Notes: generated by a model from the letters alone, not told the origin. 64,000 nucleotides of DNA from Leifsonia sp. Root1293 (GCF_001425325.1 NZ_LMEH01000001.1:2138602-2202601); one strand, 5' to 3'. Positions 25,642 to 33,950 are shown, counted from the first letter of the stretch. Program-made: numbers and translations.

Positions 25642-26043
25642 TCAGCTGTCGTCGCGGAAGTATGCGTTGGCCGGCCTCGTGTACAGCAGGACGATGACGA
25701 CGACGGACGCCAGGATGCCGAGCCAGGAGCCGAAGAACGCCGCTGGGAGCAGAAGCGCCGGAACAAGCGAGGCCAGGATCGAGACGCCGTGGGCGCCCGT
25801 CGCGACGATGCGCGCCGTGTTCTTGGCGCTGAGCACCCCGCCGCCGGCGAAGAACAGGATGGCTCCGAAGAGCAGGGCGACGATGGCGGCCGTGAACAGC
25901 TGGACCGCTCCCCCGAACTCGAGCACCACGACGTTCACGCCGGACTGTGCGAGCAGGACCACGCCGATCACGATGTCGATGACGCCGGCGAGCCAGGTGA
26001 GGGCACCGGCGATGCTCACCACGACGGGTCTGCGGTAGGCCAT
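25642..26043 (-). CDS. Four-helix membrane protein, copy B (133 aa)
   Basis: Start ATG at 26043 (MAYRRPVVVSIAGALTW) with leaderless -10 TATGCT at 26050-26055. Four hydrophobic segments, short loops, last residues PANAYFRDDS. Paralog of copy A 40 bases downstream. It is separated by 37 bases from the ABC permease stop on the same strand. Unknown role; perhaps a membrane stress protein. Confidence 0.75.
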   Translation of the reverse strand: MAYRRPVVVSIAGALTWLAGVIDIVIGVVLLAQSGVNVVVLEFGGAVQLFTAAIVALLFGAILFFAGGGVLSAKNTARIVATGAHGVSILASLVPALLLPAAFFGSWLGILASVVVIVLLYTRPANAYFRDDS

Positions 26044-26049
26044 GCTCGA

Positions 26050-26055
26050 AGCATA
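26050..26055 (-). promoter_or_regulatory. Leaderless-type -10 (TATGCT) for membrane protein copy B
   Basis: TATGCT on the minus strand ends 6 bases before the ATG at 26043. Confidence 0.5.
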
Positions 26056-26080
26056 GCCACGGCCCACCGCAGCCCGTCGG

Positions 26081-26920
26081 CTAGGCGCTGCGCTGGTAGG
26101 CGCGGAACGCCCGGGTGGCGATCCAGGTGAGCACGACGGTGAAGACCGCCAGCATGCCGAGGTTCGTCCACGCGCTCGACCAGTCCGGGTTCGCCTGGAG
26201 CGCCTCTCGGCCGGCGACGACCGCCCATTCGAACGGATTCCAGGCCGCGGCATCCGCGACCCAGTCCGCCGACAGACTGGTGTCCATCAGGGCGGAACTC
26301 AGGAACATCAGCGGGATGGTGATGAGCTGCGACAGTCCGATGAGCACGGTCTGGTTGCGAGCGAGCAGCGCTGCCGCGTTCGACAGCGCCGAGAACGACG
26401 CCGTGAGCAGCATCGCCGCCACCACCATGATCAGGATGCCGCCGATGCCCCCGGCGAAGCGTGCACCGCAGAGCCAGGCGACGCCCAGCACGATGAGCGT
26501 CTGCACCACCGTGAGGATGGCCTGGTAGACGAGCGTGGCCGTCATCAGTGCTCCGCGGTTCGTCGGAGAGGTGAGCAGGCGATCCATGACGCCGCGGTCC
26601 ATGTCCTCGATGTAGCTCGTGCCAGCCCACGCGCTGCCGAACAGCGCCATCATCATGACGATGCCCGGCGTGAGGAACTCGAGATAGCTCGAGCCGCCGG
26701 AGAAGCCCGGGATGTCGACGACGCTCATGAAGAGCTGCCCGAAGAGCAGGAGCCAGATGAGCGGCTGCACGACGTTCATGACGAGGAAGGCCGGGATGCG
26801 CACTGCCGCGCGCAGGTGCCGCAGCGTGAGGTATCCGGTGTGGGAGAAGAAGCCGGCGCCGGCGGGCCGGGCGTAGCTCGCCGGCCGGGTCGGCTGCGCG
26901 GGGGCGGTCAGGGTGCTCAT
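26081..26920 (-). CDS. ABC-2 type exporter permease, DrrB-like (279 aa)
   Basis: The ATG at 26920 overlaps the ATPase stop by four bases (ATGA), so the two are translationally coupled. Six membrane segments follow a proline-rich head; MDRGVMDRLLTSPTNRGALM is the conserved cytoplasmic loop of ABC-2 exporters that contacts the ATPase, and WNPFEWAVVAGREAL is the late family motif. With the DrrA-like ATPase it should form a drug or lipid exporter. The substrate cannot be inferred. Confidence 0.9.
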   Translation of the reverse strand: MSTLTAPAQPTRPASYARPAGAGFFSHTGYLTLRHLRAAVRIPAFLVMNVVQPLIWLLLFGQLFMSVVDIPGFSGGSSYLEFLTPGIVMMMALFGSAWAGTSYIEDMDRGVMDRLLTSPTNRGALMTATLVYQAILTVVQTLIVLGVAWLCGARFAGGIGGILIMVVAAMLLTASFSALSNAAALLARNQTVLIGLSQLITIPLMFLSSALMDTSLSADWVADAAAWNPFEWAVVAGREALQANPDWSSAWTNLGMLAVFTVVLTWIATRAFRAYQRSA

Positions 26921-27960
26921 GATGCACTCCTCTCGAGGTTCGTTGCGGCATCCGTCGCCCGCCGAGCGAAGCTGTCCTGCGCAGCGGCGAAGGAGTGACC
27001 GGTGTTGGCGAGGTAGACGTCGTCGAGGCTGGGCCTGGCGACTGTGGCCGAGGCGACCCCGAGGCCCTCGGCATCGAGCACAGCGAGGGCGAGCGGGAGC
27101 GCCGCCCCGCCGTCGTCGGCGCGGGCGCGCACGATGCGACCGGCCTCGACGCTCACCTCGCGCAACTCGGGGACGCGGGCGATGGCGGCGAGCGCGTCGG
27201 TCAGCGCATCGCTGTCGCGCAACTCCAGCACGACGGCGTCGCCGCGGAGACCGCTCTTCAACTGCTCGGGCGTGCCTTCGGTGACGATGCGGCCGTGATC
27301 GACGATGGCGAGTCGGTCGGCCAGGCGGTCGGCCTCCTCGAGGTAGTGCGTCGTGAGCAGGACGGTCATGCGATCGCTGCGCGACATCCGTTCGATCTCG
27401 GCCCACATCTCCGCACGCGCCTCGGGGTCGAGCCCGGTCGTCGGCTCGTCGAGGAAGAGCACCTCCGGCGAGTGCATGAGACCGATGGCCACATCGAGCT
27501 TGCGGGCCATTCCGCCGGAGTAGGTCTTGACCTGGCGCCCAGCCGCAGCAGTGAGGTTGAAGCGGTCGAGCAGCTCGTCGGCACGCACGCGAGCCGCCGA
27601 TGTGCCCATGCCCTGCAGTTGACCGGCGAGCACGAGGTTCTCGAGGCCGGTGTCCATGGGATCCGACACCTGCTTCTGGGCGACGAAACCGATGGCCCGT
27701 CGCACCTGCTCCGGATGCCGCCGCACGTCGATCCCCGCGACGAAGGCGTCACCGGAGTCGGGGTGCGAGAGCGTCGAGAGGATCTTGACGGTGGTCGACT
27801 TGCCAGCGCCGTTCGGTCCGAGCAGTCCGAAGACGGTGCCGGCCTCCGCTCGGAACGTGAGCCCGTCGAGGGCTCGGAGTGCGGACTTTCCGCGCCCCTG
27901 CGAATAGGTCTTGACGAGGTCGACGGCTTCCAGTGCCGACCCCGGTGTTGCTGCAGTCAT
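26917..27960 (-). CDS. ABC transporter ATP-binding protein, DrrA-like (347 aa)
   Basis: GPNGAGKST at 48-56 (Walker A), TYSGGMARKLDVA with SGG at 148-150 (signature), VLFLDEPTTGLDP at 167-179 (Walker B) and a switch His in TTHYLEEADRLADR. The ~100-residue C-terminal extension (ELRDSDALTDALAAI...) is typical of daunorubicin-resistance type ATPases. GAGGAG precedes the ATG at 27960. It powers the ABC-2 permease that overlaps its end. It lies downstream of the padR operon in the same direction, separated by a hairpin, so it may be co-regulated only through read-through. Confidence 0.93.
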   Translation of the reverse strand: MTAATPGSALEAVDLVKTYSQGRGKSALRALDGLTFRAEAGTVFGLLGPNGAGKSTTVKILSTLSHPDSGDAFVAGIDVRRHPEQVRRAIGFVAQKQVSDPMDTGLENLVLAGQLQGMGTSAARVRADELLDRFNLTAAAGRQVKTYSGGMARKLDVAIGLMHSPEVLFLDEPTTGLDPEARAEMWAEIERMSRSDRMTVLLTTHYLEEADRLADRLAIVDHGRIVTEGTPEQLKSGLRGDAVVLELRDSDALTDALAAIARVPELREVSVEAGRIVRARADDGGAALPLALAVLDAEGLGVASATVARPSLDDVYLANTGHSFAAAQDSFARRATDAATNLERSAS

Positions 27961-28074
27961 GCTGCGCTCCTCAGGTTCTCGATGGTGGTCGAGTCGTCTC
28001 AGGGCGCGCCGGTATTCTGGCAGCGCGCACTGAGCTGGTTCATGTCGGCTTCACGCCGTTCGACTCTGTTGCGA

Positions 28075-28106
28075 GGCGGTTCGGATGTTCCAGCATCCGG
28101 ACCGCC
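28075..28106 (-). terminator. Hairpin between the permease-prefix gene and the ABC genes
   Basis: Arms 28075-28087 (GGCGGTTCGGATG) and 28094-28106 pair over 13 bases with one G-T wobble and a 6-base loop. It lies 45 bases after the stop of the padR-operon membrane protein, with no T tract. Confidence 0.55.
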
Positions 28107-28150
28107 GTTCCTTCTGATCAGGCCATGGGCCGCTCCAGCGCTGACACGGC

Positions 28151-29122
28151 TCAGCCCTTCCTGGACCCGAACAGCATCTGGGCCAGCACGAGCATCATGA
28201 CGACGAAGCCGGCGAGCAGGGCCAGCCACGACCACAGCCAGCCGATCGTGAAGCCGAGCACGATGAATGCCGCGAAGGCGACGATCCAGATGACGGCGGT
28301 GTAGATGCCGAAGCGGGCGGCTGACTCCGGCTCCTCCTCGAAGCGGTTGCCCACACTCATCTCGCGCTGCGCCTGGCGCAGCCAGGCCTTGTGGCGATTG
28401 GTCTGCGTGGCGCCGAGGAACGAGAACAGCACGATGCCGGCCACGAGGATGACAGCCGCGATCGCGATGCCCCAGAGCTCGATCGCACCGAGGGCTATGA
28501 GGGCACCGAGGCCGAGGCCGGCGACGGTCAGGATGGTGGCGAGCGCGTAGCCGGCTCCCCGCCGCCCCGGCATCGGATGATTAGTGGTCGTCTCCTGCAC
28601 CAGCGAGTCGCCCACGATCCAGCCCGCGGCGACGGCCCCGACGCCGATCATCAGGATCGTGACGCCGAGCGGCAGGGCGAGAACACCCGCCGCGGCCAGA
28701 CCGGCCACGACCAGGGCCGCCAGGGCGACGAGCGAGGCGATGACGACGCGTACGACGAAGGCCGGCTTCGGGCGAACCCGAGCCGAGAGGTAGGCGGCGT
28801 TCTGGTTCCACGGGTTCGTCTGACGAGGCGGAGTCACGCTCGCGACCGGTGCACTGGTCGTCGCCCCAGCGGAATCGACGGTATCGGCCGCGCTCGGGTC
28901 TGCGATGAGGGCCCGCACGTCGCCGAGTTCGTCGATGGCCTGGCGAGCCGCATCCGTCGTGCTGCGTCCGGATGCCTCGAGGTCGGCGACGCGCGCGATG
29001 AGGTTCGCGCGCACCTCCTCCTTCAGGTCCTGGGCGTCGGGAGTCATGTCGACGCCGGCGAAGGCCTCGTCGAGCAGTCTGTGGATGTCCCCACCTGAGC
29101 GGCGGAACGTGTTGTCAGTCAT
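28151..29122 (-). CDS. Permease-prefix-domain membrane protein (323 aa)
   Basis: The first ~75 residues are a soluble helical domain (IHRLLDEAFAGVDMTPDAQDLKEEVRANLIARVADLEASGRS...ELGDVRALI) that matches the permease prefix domain often found with PadR regulators. A linker precedes about eight membrane segments in two groups. The ATG overlaps the padR stop by eight bases, so it is translated with padR and probably regulated by it. No transporter family is recognised. It may act as a regulated membrane partner of an ABC exporter. Confidence 0.8.
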   Translation of the reverse strand: MTDNTFRRSGGDIHRLLDEAFAGVDMTPDAQDLKEEVRANLIARVADLEASGRSTTDAARQAIDELGDVRALIADPSAADTVDSAGATTSAPVASVTPPRQTNPWNQNAAYLSARVRPKPAFVVRVVIASLVALAALVVAGLAAAGVLALPLGVTILMIGVGAVAAGWIVGDSLVQETTTNHPMPGRRGAGYALATILTVAGLGLGALIALGAIELWGIAIAAVILVAGIVLFSFLGATQTNRHKAWLRQAQREMSVGNRFEEEPESAARFGIYTAVIWIVAFAAFIVLGFTIGWLWSWLALLAGFVVMMLVLAQMLFGSRKG

Positions 29123-29501
29123 TCTTCGTGTCCTTCACGTCGAGAAGCGAGTCGATGACGCGGCGGGTGGCGACCCAGGCCGCGACGTTGCCGTGGAAGA
29201 TCGCCCGGCCGGCGTCGGTGATGCGGTAGTACTTGCGACGACCGCCCTGGGTCTCGTCGCCCCAGTACGACTCGACCAGGCCGTCCTTCTCGAGTCGGCG
29301 GTACGTGGCGTACAGGGTCGCCTCCTTGATCTCGTGCTCACCGCCGGTCGCGTCGCGGATGGCCTTGAAGATCTCGAATCCGTAGCTGTCGCCACGGCGA
29401 AGGAGACCGAGCACGATCGTGTCGGTGTGGCCGCGCAACAGGTCGGCGGCGAAGGCGTTGTTCTCGCCCGCTTGGCCCTGTGCGGCATCAATTGCTTTCA
29501 T
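29115..29501 (-). CDS. PadR-family transcriptional regulator (128 aa)
   Basis: The ATG at 29501 (MKAIDAAQGQAG) leads to a winged helix: LLRGHTDTIVLGLLRRGDSYGFEIFKAI, KEATLYATYRRLEKDGLVESYW and GRRKYYRITDAGR, the PadR signature, then a short C-terminal dimer helix. PadR proteins repress genes until a ligand binds. A perfect 8-base inverted repeat (29509-29531) sits eight bases upstream and overlaps a possible -10 TACAGT, so autoregulation is likely. The controlled set is probably padR plus the permease-prefix protein. Confidence 0.92.
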   Translation of the reverse strand: MKAIDAAQGQAGENNAFAADLLRGHTDTIVLGLLRRGDSYGFEIFKAIRDATGGEHEIKEATLYATYRRLEKDGLVESYWGDETQGGRRKYYRITDAGRAIFHGNVAAWVATRRVIDSLLDVKDTKND

Positions 29502-29508
29502 CACGTTG

Positions 29509-29531
29509 AGTACTGTATCACACACAGTACT
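29509..29531. promoter_or_regulatory. PadR operator: AGTACTGT-N7-ACAGTACT
   Basis: Perfect inverted repeat of 8-base arms (29509-29516 and 29524-29531) with spacer ATCACAC, just upstream of padR. It overlaps a minus-strand -10 candidate TACAGT (29512-29517). The site lies in the divergent gap with the GNAT gene, so it could affect both. Confidence 0.75.
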
Positions 29532-29576
29532 TGATCGGAGAGTGCGATTGTCGGCATCGGGCACGAGGTGGCGCGG

Positions 29577-29582
29577 TAGCGT
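29577..29582 (+). promoter_or_regulatory. Leaderless-type -10 (TAGCGT) for the GNAT gene
   Basis: TAGCGT ends 6 bases before the ATG at 29589. Confidence 0.5.
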
Positions 29583-29588
29583 ACGGGG

Positions 29589-30035
29589 ATGGACCAGCCA
29601 GTCATCTCAGTGCGGCCGGCGACGATCGCCGATGCCGATGCCGTGTGGCCGATGGCGCGAGACTTCGCAACCACGTTCCGGCCCGACGAGGACGCCTACC
29701 GCGCGACCTTCCCGCTGTTGCTTCAGGATCCGGATGCGCTGCTCATCGTCGCCGAGGCCGAGGGACGGGTCGTCGGGTACCTGCTCGCGGATGCCCACCG
29801 CACGTTCCTGGCGAACGGGCCCGTCGCGTGGGTCGAGGAGGTGAAGGTGACGATGCGGCGATCGGGTGTCGGGTCGGCGTTGATGGCCGCGGCGGAGGAC
29901 TGGGCTCGCGACGTCGTGGGCGCTCCGTACCTGGCGCTGGCGAGCCGACGGGCCAGCGACTTCTATGCGGCCCTCGGCTATGAGGAGTCGGCCGTGTTCT
30001 GGCGGAAGATGCTGCCTGGTCCGCCGGTCGAGTAG
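29589..30035 (+). CDS. GNAT-family N-acetyltransferase (148 aa)
   Basis: ISVRPATIADADAVWPMARDF begins a GNAT fold; VAWVEEVKVTMRRSGVGSALMAAAEDWA is motif A, whose RRSGVGSAL binds the acetyl-CoA pyrophosphate. A late YLALASRRASDFYAALGYE is motif B. Substrate unknown. The last residues (PPVE) and the TAG stop lie inside the intergenic repeat GGTCGAGTAG. Leaderless start. Confidence 0.9.
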   Translation: MDQPVISVRPATIADADAVWPMARDFATTFRPDEDAYRATFPLLLQDPDALLIVAEAEGRVVGYLLADAHRTFLANGPVAWVEEVKVTMRRSGVGSALMAAAEDWARDVVGAPYLALASRRASDFYAALGYEESAVFWRKMLPGPPVE

Positions 30036-30127
30036 CCCGCGACGAAGGAGCCGGCATATCGAGACCACGCCCGTCGCTGCGAGCGATCTCGATACGCGTC
30101 CTGCTGCGCTCGGGCGCTACTCGATCA
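30026..30127. repeat. Intergenic inverted repeat pair, locus 1
   Basis: An inverted copy (30026-30066, GGTCGAGTAG...TATCGAGACC) is followed by a direct copy (30087-30127, TCTCGATACG...CTACTCGATCA). Together they span the gap between the converging GNAT and recQ genes and supply both stop codons. Same family as 32244-32540 and 47736-47849. Confidence 0.85.
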
Positions 30128-32161
30128 TCGAGCGCTCGTGACGACGGCGATGAGGCCGTCGCCATAGGCCTCGAGTTTCTTCTCCCCGATGCCCGAGATG
30201 CCGTCGAGGTCGCCTATCGATTGTGGTCGAGCCTGTGCGACGGCGCGCAGGGTGGCATCGCCGAAGACGATGTAGGCGGGAACGCCCTGCTCCTTCGCCT
30301 GAGCGGCACGCCAGGCGCGCAGTGCCTCGAACAGTTCGATGTCGGCCGGGCTGAGGTCGGCCAGGGCCGCCGACGACTTCGCCGAGCGACCGGATGACCG
30401 GCTGGCGGAGCGCTCGGGCTCGGTGCGGAGGGCGACGGTGCGGGCACCCGAGAGCACATCGGCCGAGGCATCCGTCAGCGCGAGGGTTCCGTACTCGCCG
30501 ACAGCGGCCAGCAGGCCCTGCGCGAGGAGCTGTCTGGCGACTCCGCGCCACTGCTGGTCGCTCAGGTCGGCGCCGATGCCCCAGGTGGCGAGGCGTTCGT
30601 GGCCCCACTGCTCCGTACGCGGCGTGGACTTGCCGCGGAGGATGTCGACGATCTGACCGGCGCCGAAGGACTGGTTGCGCTCCCGCTTCAGCCGGACGAT
30701 GGTCGACAGCAGCTTCTGCGCCGGAACAGTGCCGTCCCACGAGACCGGAGGGTTGAGGCAGGTGTCGCAGTTGCCGCAGGGGGTGCTCGGCTGGCCGAAG
30801 TAGCTCAGCAGGTTCACCCGACGGCACTCGACGGTCTCGCACAGGGCGAGCATGGCGTCGAGGTGAGCGGACTGGCGCCGCCGATGTGCCATGTCGCCGG
30901 GCGACTGGTCGATCATGCGGCGCTGCTGCACGACGTCCTGCAGGCCGTAGGCGAGCCAGGCCGTCGACGGCTCGCCGTCACGCCCGGCGCGACCCGTCTC
31001 CTGGTAGTAGCCCTCCACAGACTTGGGCAGGTCGATGTGGGCGACGAAGCGCACGTCGGGCTTGTCGATGCCCATGCCGAACGCGATGGTGGCGACGACG
31101 ATCACGCCCTCCTCGCGCAGGAAGCGCGACTGGGTGCGCATGCGCAGGCCGGCGTCGAGACCGGCGTGGTAGGCCAGGGCGTTCAGGCCGTTGGCGCGGA
31201 GGAACTCGGCCGTCTTCTCCGTGGTCGCTCGTGAGAGCGCGTAGACGATGCCGGCGTCGTTCGGGTGCTCGGTCCGGATGAAGTCGAGCAGCTGCTTGCG
31301 GGGCTCGTTCTTCGACACGATGCGGTACTGGATGTTGGGCCGGTCGAAGCTCGAGACGAAGTGCCTGGCGCTCTCGAGATGCAGCCTGTCGGCGATCTCG
31401 CGGTGCGTGGCCTCGGTGGCCGTAGCCGTGAGCGCGATGCGGGGAACGTCGGGCCAGCGCTCGGCGAGATCGCCGAGCGAGAGGTAGTCGGGTCGGAAGT
31501 CGTGACCCCACTGCGAGACGCAGTGAGCCTCGTCGATGGCGAAGAGGGCGATGCTGCCCCGCTCGAGGAAGCGCTTGGACGCCTCGTTGTTCAGCCGCTC
31601 GGGAGCGATGTAGAGGAGGTCGAGCTCGCCCTCGACGTAGGCCCGCTCGACGCGGGCGCGCTCCCCTGAATCCTGCGTGGAATTGAGGTAGGCGGCTCGC
31701 ACGCCGACGGCGAGGAGGGCGTCGACCTGATCGTGCATCAGGGCGATGAGCGGCGAGACGACGATGCCCGTGCCCTCGCGCAGCAGGGCGGGGATCTGGT
31801 AGCAGAGGCTCTTGCCTCCACCCGTGGGCATGAGGACGATGGCGTCGCCGCCTGCAGCGACCTGGTCGATGATCTCGCCCTGTTCGCCCCGGAACGACTC
31901 GTAGCCGAACACCGTGTGCAGGGCCTCGGCGGCCGTCGAGAAGCGGGGCGGGGCAGCGCGGGCGACCAGGGTCGCGGTAGGTGCGGATGCCGCCGGTCGG
32001 CCGAACGACGCGGCCCGGGTGAGCTCGGCATCCGTCGGCGGAAGCCAGCCGTCCTCAGGTGGCGCCCAGTCGTCGATGGGCGGCGGAGCGTCGTCGAACG
32101 GGAACCCGTCGAAGCCCTCGTCGGGGTCGGGGATCTGGTTCCGTTCGGCGTTCCAACTCAT
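30125..32161 (-). CDS. recQ: RecQ-family ATP-dependent DNA helicase (678 aa)
   Basis: MPTGGGKS (111-118) is Walker A, DEAH at 210-213 motif II, SFDRPNIQYRI and the later GYYQETGRAGRDGEPS motif VI. A RQC-type zinc motif is visible (CRRVNLLSYFGQ...CGNCDTC), followed by a winged-helix region and a C-terminal HRDC domain (about 600-678: LFEALRAWRAAQAKEQGVPAYIVFGDATLRAVA). It unwinds DNA 3'-5' in recombination and repair. The first ~75 residues are an unusual acidic/proline-rich extension. The start has a -10 TAGAAT seven bases before it. Confidence 0.94.
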   Translation of the reverse strand: MSWNAERNQIPDPDEGFDGFPFDDAPPPIDDWAPPEDGWLPPTDAELTRAASFGRPAASAPTATLVARAAPPRFSTAAEALHTVFGYESFRGEQGEIIDQVAAGGDAIVLMPTGGGKSLCYQIPALLREGTGIVVSPLIALMHDQVDALLAVGVRAAYLNSTQDSGERARVERAYVEGELDLLYIAPERLNNEASKRFLERGSIALFAIDEAHCVSQWGHDFRPDYLSLGDLAERWPDVPRIALTATATEATHREIADRLHLESARHFVSSFDRPNIQYRIVSKNEPRKQLLDFIRTEHPNDAGIVYALSRATTEKTAEFLRANGLNALAYHAGLDAGLRMRTQSRFLREEGVIVVATIAFGMGIDKPDVRFVAHIDLPKSVEGYYQETGRAGRDGEPSTAWLAYGLQDVVQQRRMIDQSPGDMAHRRRQSAHLDAMLALCETVECRRVNLLSYFGQPSTPCGNCDTCLNPPVSWDGTVPAQKLLSTIVRLKRERNQSFGAGQIVDILRGKSTPRTEQWGHERLATWGIGADLSDQQWRGVARQLLAQGLLAAVGEYGTLALTDASADVLSGARTVALRTEPERSASRSSGRSAKSSAALADLSPADIELFEALRAWRAAQAKEQGVPAYIVFGDATLRAVAQARPQSIGDLDGISGIGEKKLEAYGDGLIAVVTSAR

Positions 32162-32168
32162 CCCGGAG

Positions 32169-32174
32169 ATTCTA
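32169..32174 (-). promoter_or_regulatory. Leaderless-type -10 (TAGAAT) for recQ
   Basis: TAGAAT on the minus strand ends 7 bases before the ATG at 32161, which supports the longer protein with its N-terminal extension. Confidence 0.5.
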
Positions 32175-32243
32175 TGCGCCGGGGCTGACGGTGACGGCTG
32201 GGAGCGGGTGGGCTGGGGATGGTGCGCCGGTCGCCCCAGCGCC

Positions 32244-32540
32244 GGTCGAGTAGCCCGCGAGTGAAGCGAGCAGGCGTATCGAGACCACTCTCACGGCACT
32301 CGGGAAGCGCCGGGGTGGGAGTGATCTCGATACGTGTCCGACTTCGTCGGGCACTACTCGATCAGCGGTAGGGAGCCGTCGGGCATTACTCGATCAGCGG
32401 TGGGGAGCCGTCGGGCACTACTCGATCAGCGGTGGGGAGCCGTCGGGCACTACTCGATCAGCGGTGGGAGCCGTCGGGCACTACTCGATCAGCGGTGGGG
32501 AGCCGTCGGGCACCACTCGATCAGCGGTGGGATCAGCGGG
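32244..32540. repeat. Intergenic repeat locus 2 with a tandem array
   Basis: An inverted copy (32244-32286) and a direct copy (32325-32368) are followed by a tandem array of units ending ATCAGCGG at 32368, 32400, 32432, 32464, 32495 and 32527 (period 32, 32, 32, 31, 32), then a partial unit ending 32539. Units differ at only a few bases (GGGCAT/C/ATTACTC, GGGCACCACTC). The last partial unit supplies the stop codon of the CopC-domain gene. Confidence 0.9.
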
Positions 32541-33219
32541 CGCCCGGGTCCTCCTTCGGGGCCGTCGCCTCGTAGGCCTCGGCGTCCGACGGGGCATCGG
32601 GGTTGCGGCGGCGGAGCACCAGGAGCGTGACGACGACGGCGAGTACCACGACCGCGAGGGCGCCGGCGATCCAGAGCAGGTCGCCGAGCGATGAGGCTGG
32701 CGTGGCAGAGGCATCCGTCGACGGATCGTCCGATCCGTCGTCGCTCCCGGCAGCCGGCGCCTCGGCCGACGCGGTCGGACAGGTCGGCGCGCTCGAGCTG
32801 CCGTCGGCCAGCTCCGTGCCGGCGGCGGGCGCCCATTCGAACTCGTACTCGCCCGACACCGGATGCCCGTCGGTCGAAACGACCTGCCAGGTCACGGTGT
32901 AGGTGCCCGGTTGACCGAGCTGCGCGTCGGTCTCGATGGTGGCGTCGACGATCCTGGAGCATCCGTCGCCGTAGAACCTCGGATCCGATGCCGGACCCGA
33001 GACCTGGATCGCGGAGCCGTTGCCGAAGGAGAGCAGATTGTCGTTCGTCGTGAGCGAGACCGTGCCCGGCTGCTCGGTGACGGTGCTGTTCTCGGGTGGG
33101 GTGGAGCTGACGGGGTAGTTGTGCGCCGAGGCCGGCCCGGCCACGCCGAGCACGGAGGCCGCGAGAACCGCGACCCCCGCACCGACGAGGCCGAGCCGGC
33201 GACGAAGTCGTGTGCGCAT
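32533..33219 (-). CDS. CopC-domain copper-binding membrane protein (228 aa)
   Basis: Signal peptide ending GPASAH; the mature N-terminus is HNYPVSSTPPENSTVTEQPGTVSLTTN, where the first His and the later VSTDGHPVSGEYEFEW block match the copper-binding CopC/YobA fold. An acidic, Ser/Ala-rich linker and one membrane helix (about 183-205) end in a basic tail, so the domain is anchored outside the cell. It is the last of three genes (membrane protein, YcnI, CopC) with a 5-base gap to YcnI. It likely binds and passes copper. Its stop is in the 32-base repeat. Confidence 0.88.
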   Translation of the reverse strand: MRTRLRRRLGLVGAGVAVLAASVLGVAGPASAHNYPVSSTPPENSTVTEQPGTVSLTTNDNLLSFGNGSAIQVSGPASDPRFYGDGCSRIVDATIETDAQLGQPGTYTVTWQVVSTDGHPVSGEYEFEWAPAAGTELADGSSSAPTCPTASAEAPAAGSDDGSDDPSTDASATPASSLGDLLWIAGALAVVVLAVVVTLLVLRRRNPDAPSDAEAYEATAPKEDPGAR

Positions 33220-33224
33220 GTCCG

Positions 33225-33950
33225 CTACTTCCCTGCCGGTGTGCGGCGACGCGACACCACGGCGATCACCACGGCGACGGCTCCCACGGCGAGGCCCAGC
33301 AGGCCGAGCACACGGGCGAGCACGTCGACCTCGGCCGCATCCGTCGTCGCATCGTCGTGGTGGTCGTCGGCCTCTGCGGCGGCACCGCTGTGGCCGTGTT
33401 CGTCGCCGGTCGCCGCGGTCACGGCGATGGCGGGCGCCGGATGCTCGGGCTCGGCCTCACCGTCGACGGTCTTCTCGTTCCACAGCGTCGAGCCGACCTC
33501 GCAGGTCTGTATGACGGGGAACTCGAGCGTGTCTCCGGCTGCATCCTCGGGGAGCTGCAGCGAGAGGGCGAACGTGTCGCGGTAGCCGTCGGCGAGCGGC
33601 GTTTTGGCCGTGTAGACGACCTGGCCGACCCGTTCGGTGATCTCGTTGCCGTGGGCGTCCGTCACCGGCGGGTCGAGCGTGATGGTGCTCTTCTCGACGG
33701 TCCAGCCCGGGTTGACCGTCGGGGTGACCGACGGGATCGACTCGGGGATGTCGATGGCGATGGCCGTCGTCGGCGATCCGTCGCAGCCGTGGGGCACCGC
33801 GAAGGTGAGCACCGTGTAGGACCCGGCGGCCGTGGTGTCGGGGGTGACGCCCACGTGCGCGCTGGCGGCGAGCGGCGAGGCGAGGGCGAGGAGGATGCCG
33901 GCGCCGAGAGCCGAGGCTGCGATGGCGGTCGTGCGGGTGGTGGTCTTCAT
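33225..33950 (-). CDS. YcnI-family (DUF1775) copper-related protein (241 aa)
   Basis: Signal peptide to ASA, then HVGVTPDTTAAGSYTVLTFAVPHGCDGSPTTAIAIDIPE, the hallmark of the YcnI domain, whose N-terminal His of the mature protein binds Cu(II). A histidine-rich linker (DEHGHSGAAAEADDHHDD) and a C-terminal membrane helix follow. It is likely an extracellular copper chaperone working with the CopC-domain protein. Start chosen at MKTTTRTT at 33950. Confidence 0.9.
   Translation of the reverse strand: MKTTTRTTAIAASALGAGILLALASPLAASAHVGVTPDTTAAGSYTVLTFAVPHGCDGSPTTAIAIDIPESIPSVTPTVNPGWTVEKSTITLDPPVTDAHGNEITERVGQVVYTAKTPLADGYRDTFALSLQLPEDAAGDTLEFPVIQTCEVGSTLWNEKTVDGEAEPEHPAPAIAVTAATGDEHGHSGAAAEADDHHDDATTDAAEVDVLARVLGLLGLAVGAVAVVIAVVSRRRTPAGK

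Noticed and set aside
32369-32540. Regular 31-32 base tandem units that look like a CRISPR array
   Set aside because: There are no unique spacers between the units, no cas genes nearby, and the unit is the intergenic repeat seen at two other places.
32334-32630. A 98-codon frame with repeated SISG and RRALLDQRW strings
   Set aside because: It is a translation of the 32-base repeat array, without a promoter or ribosome site.
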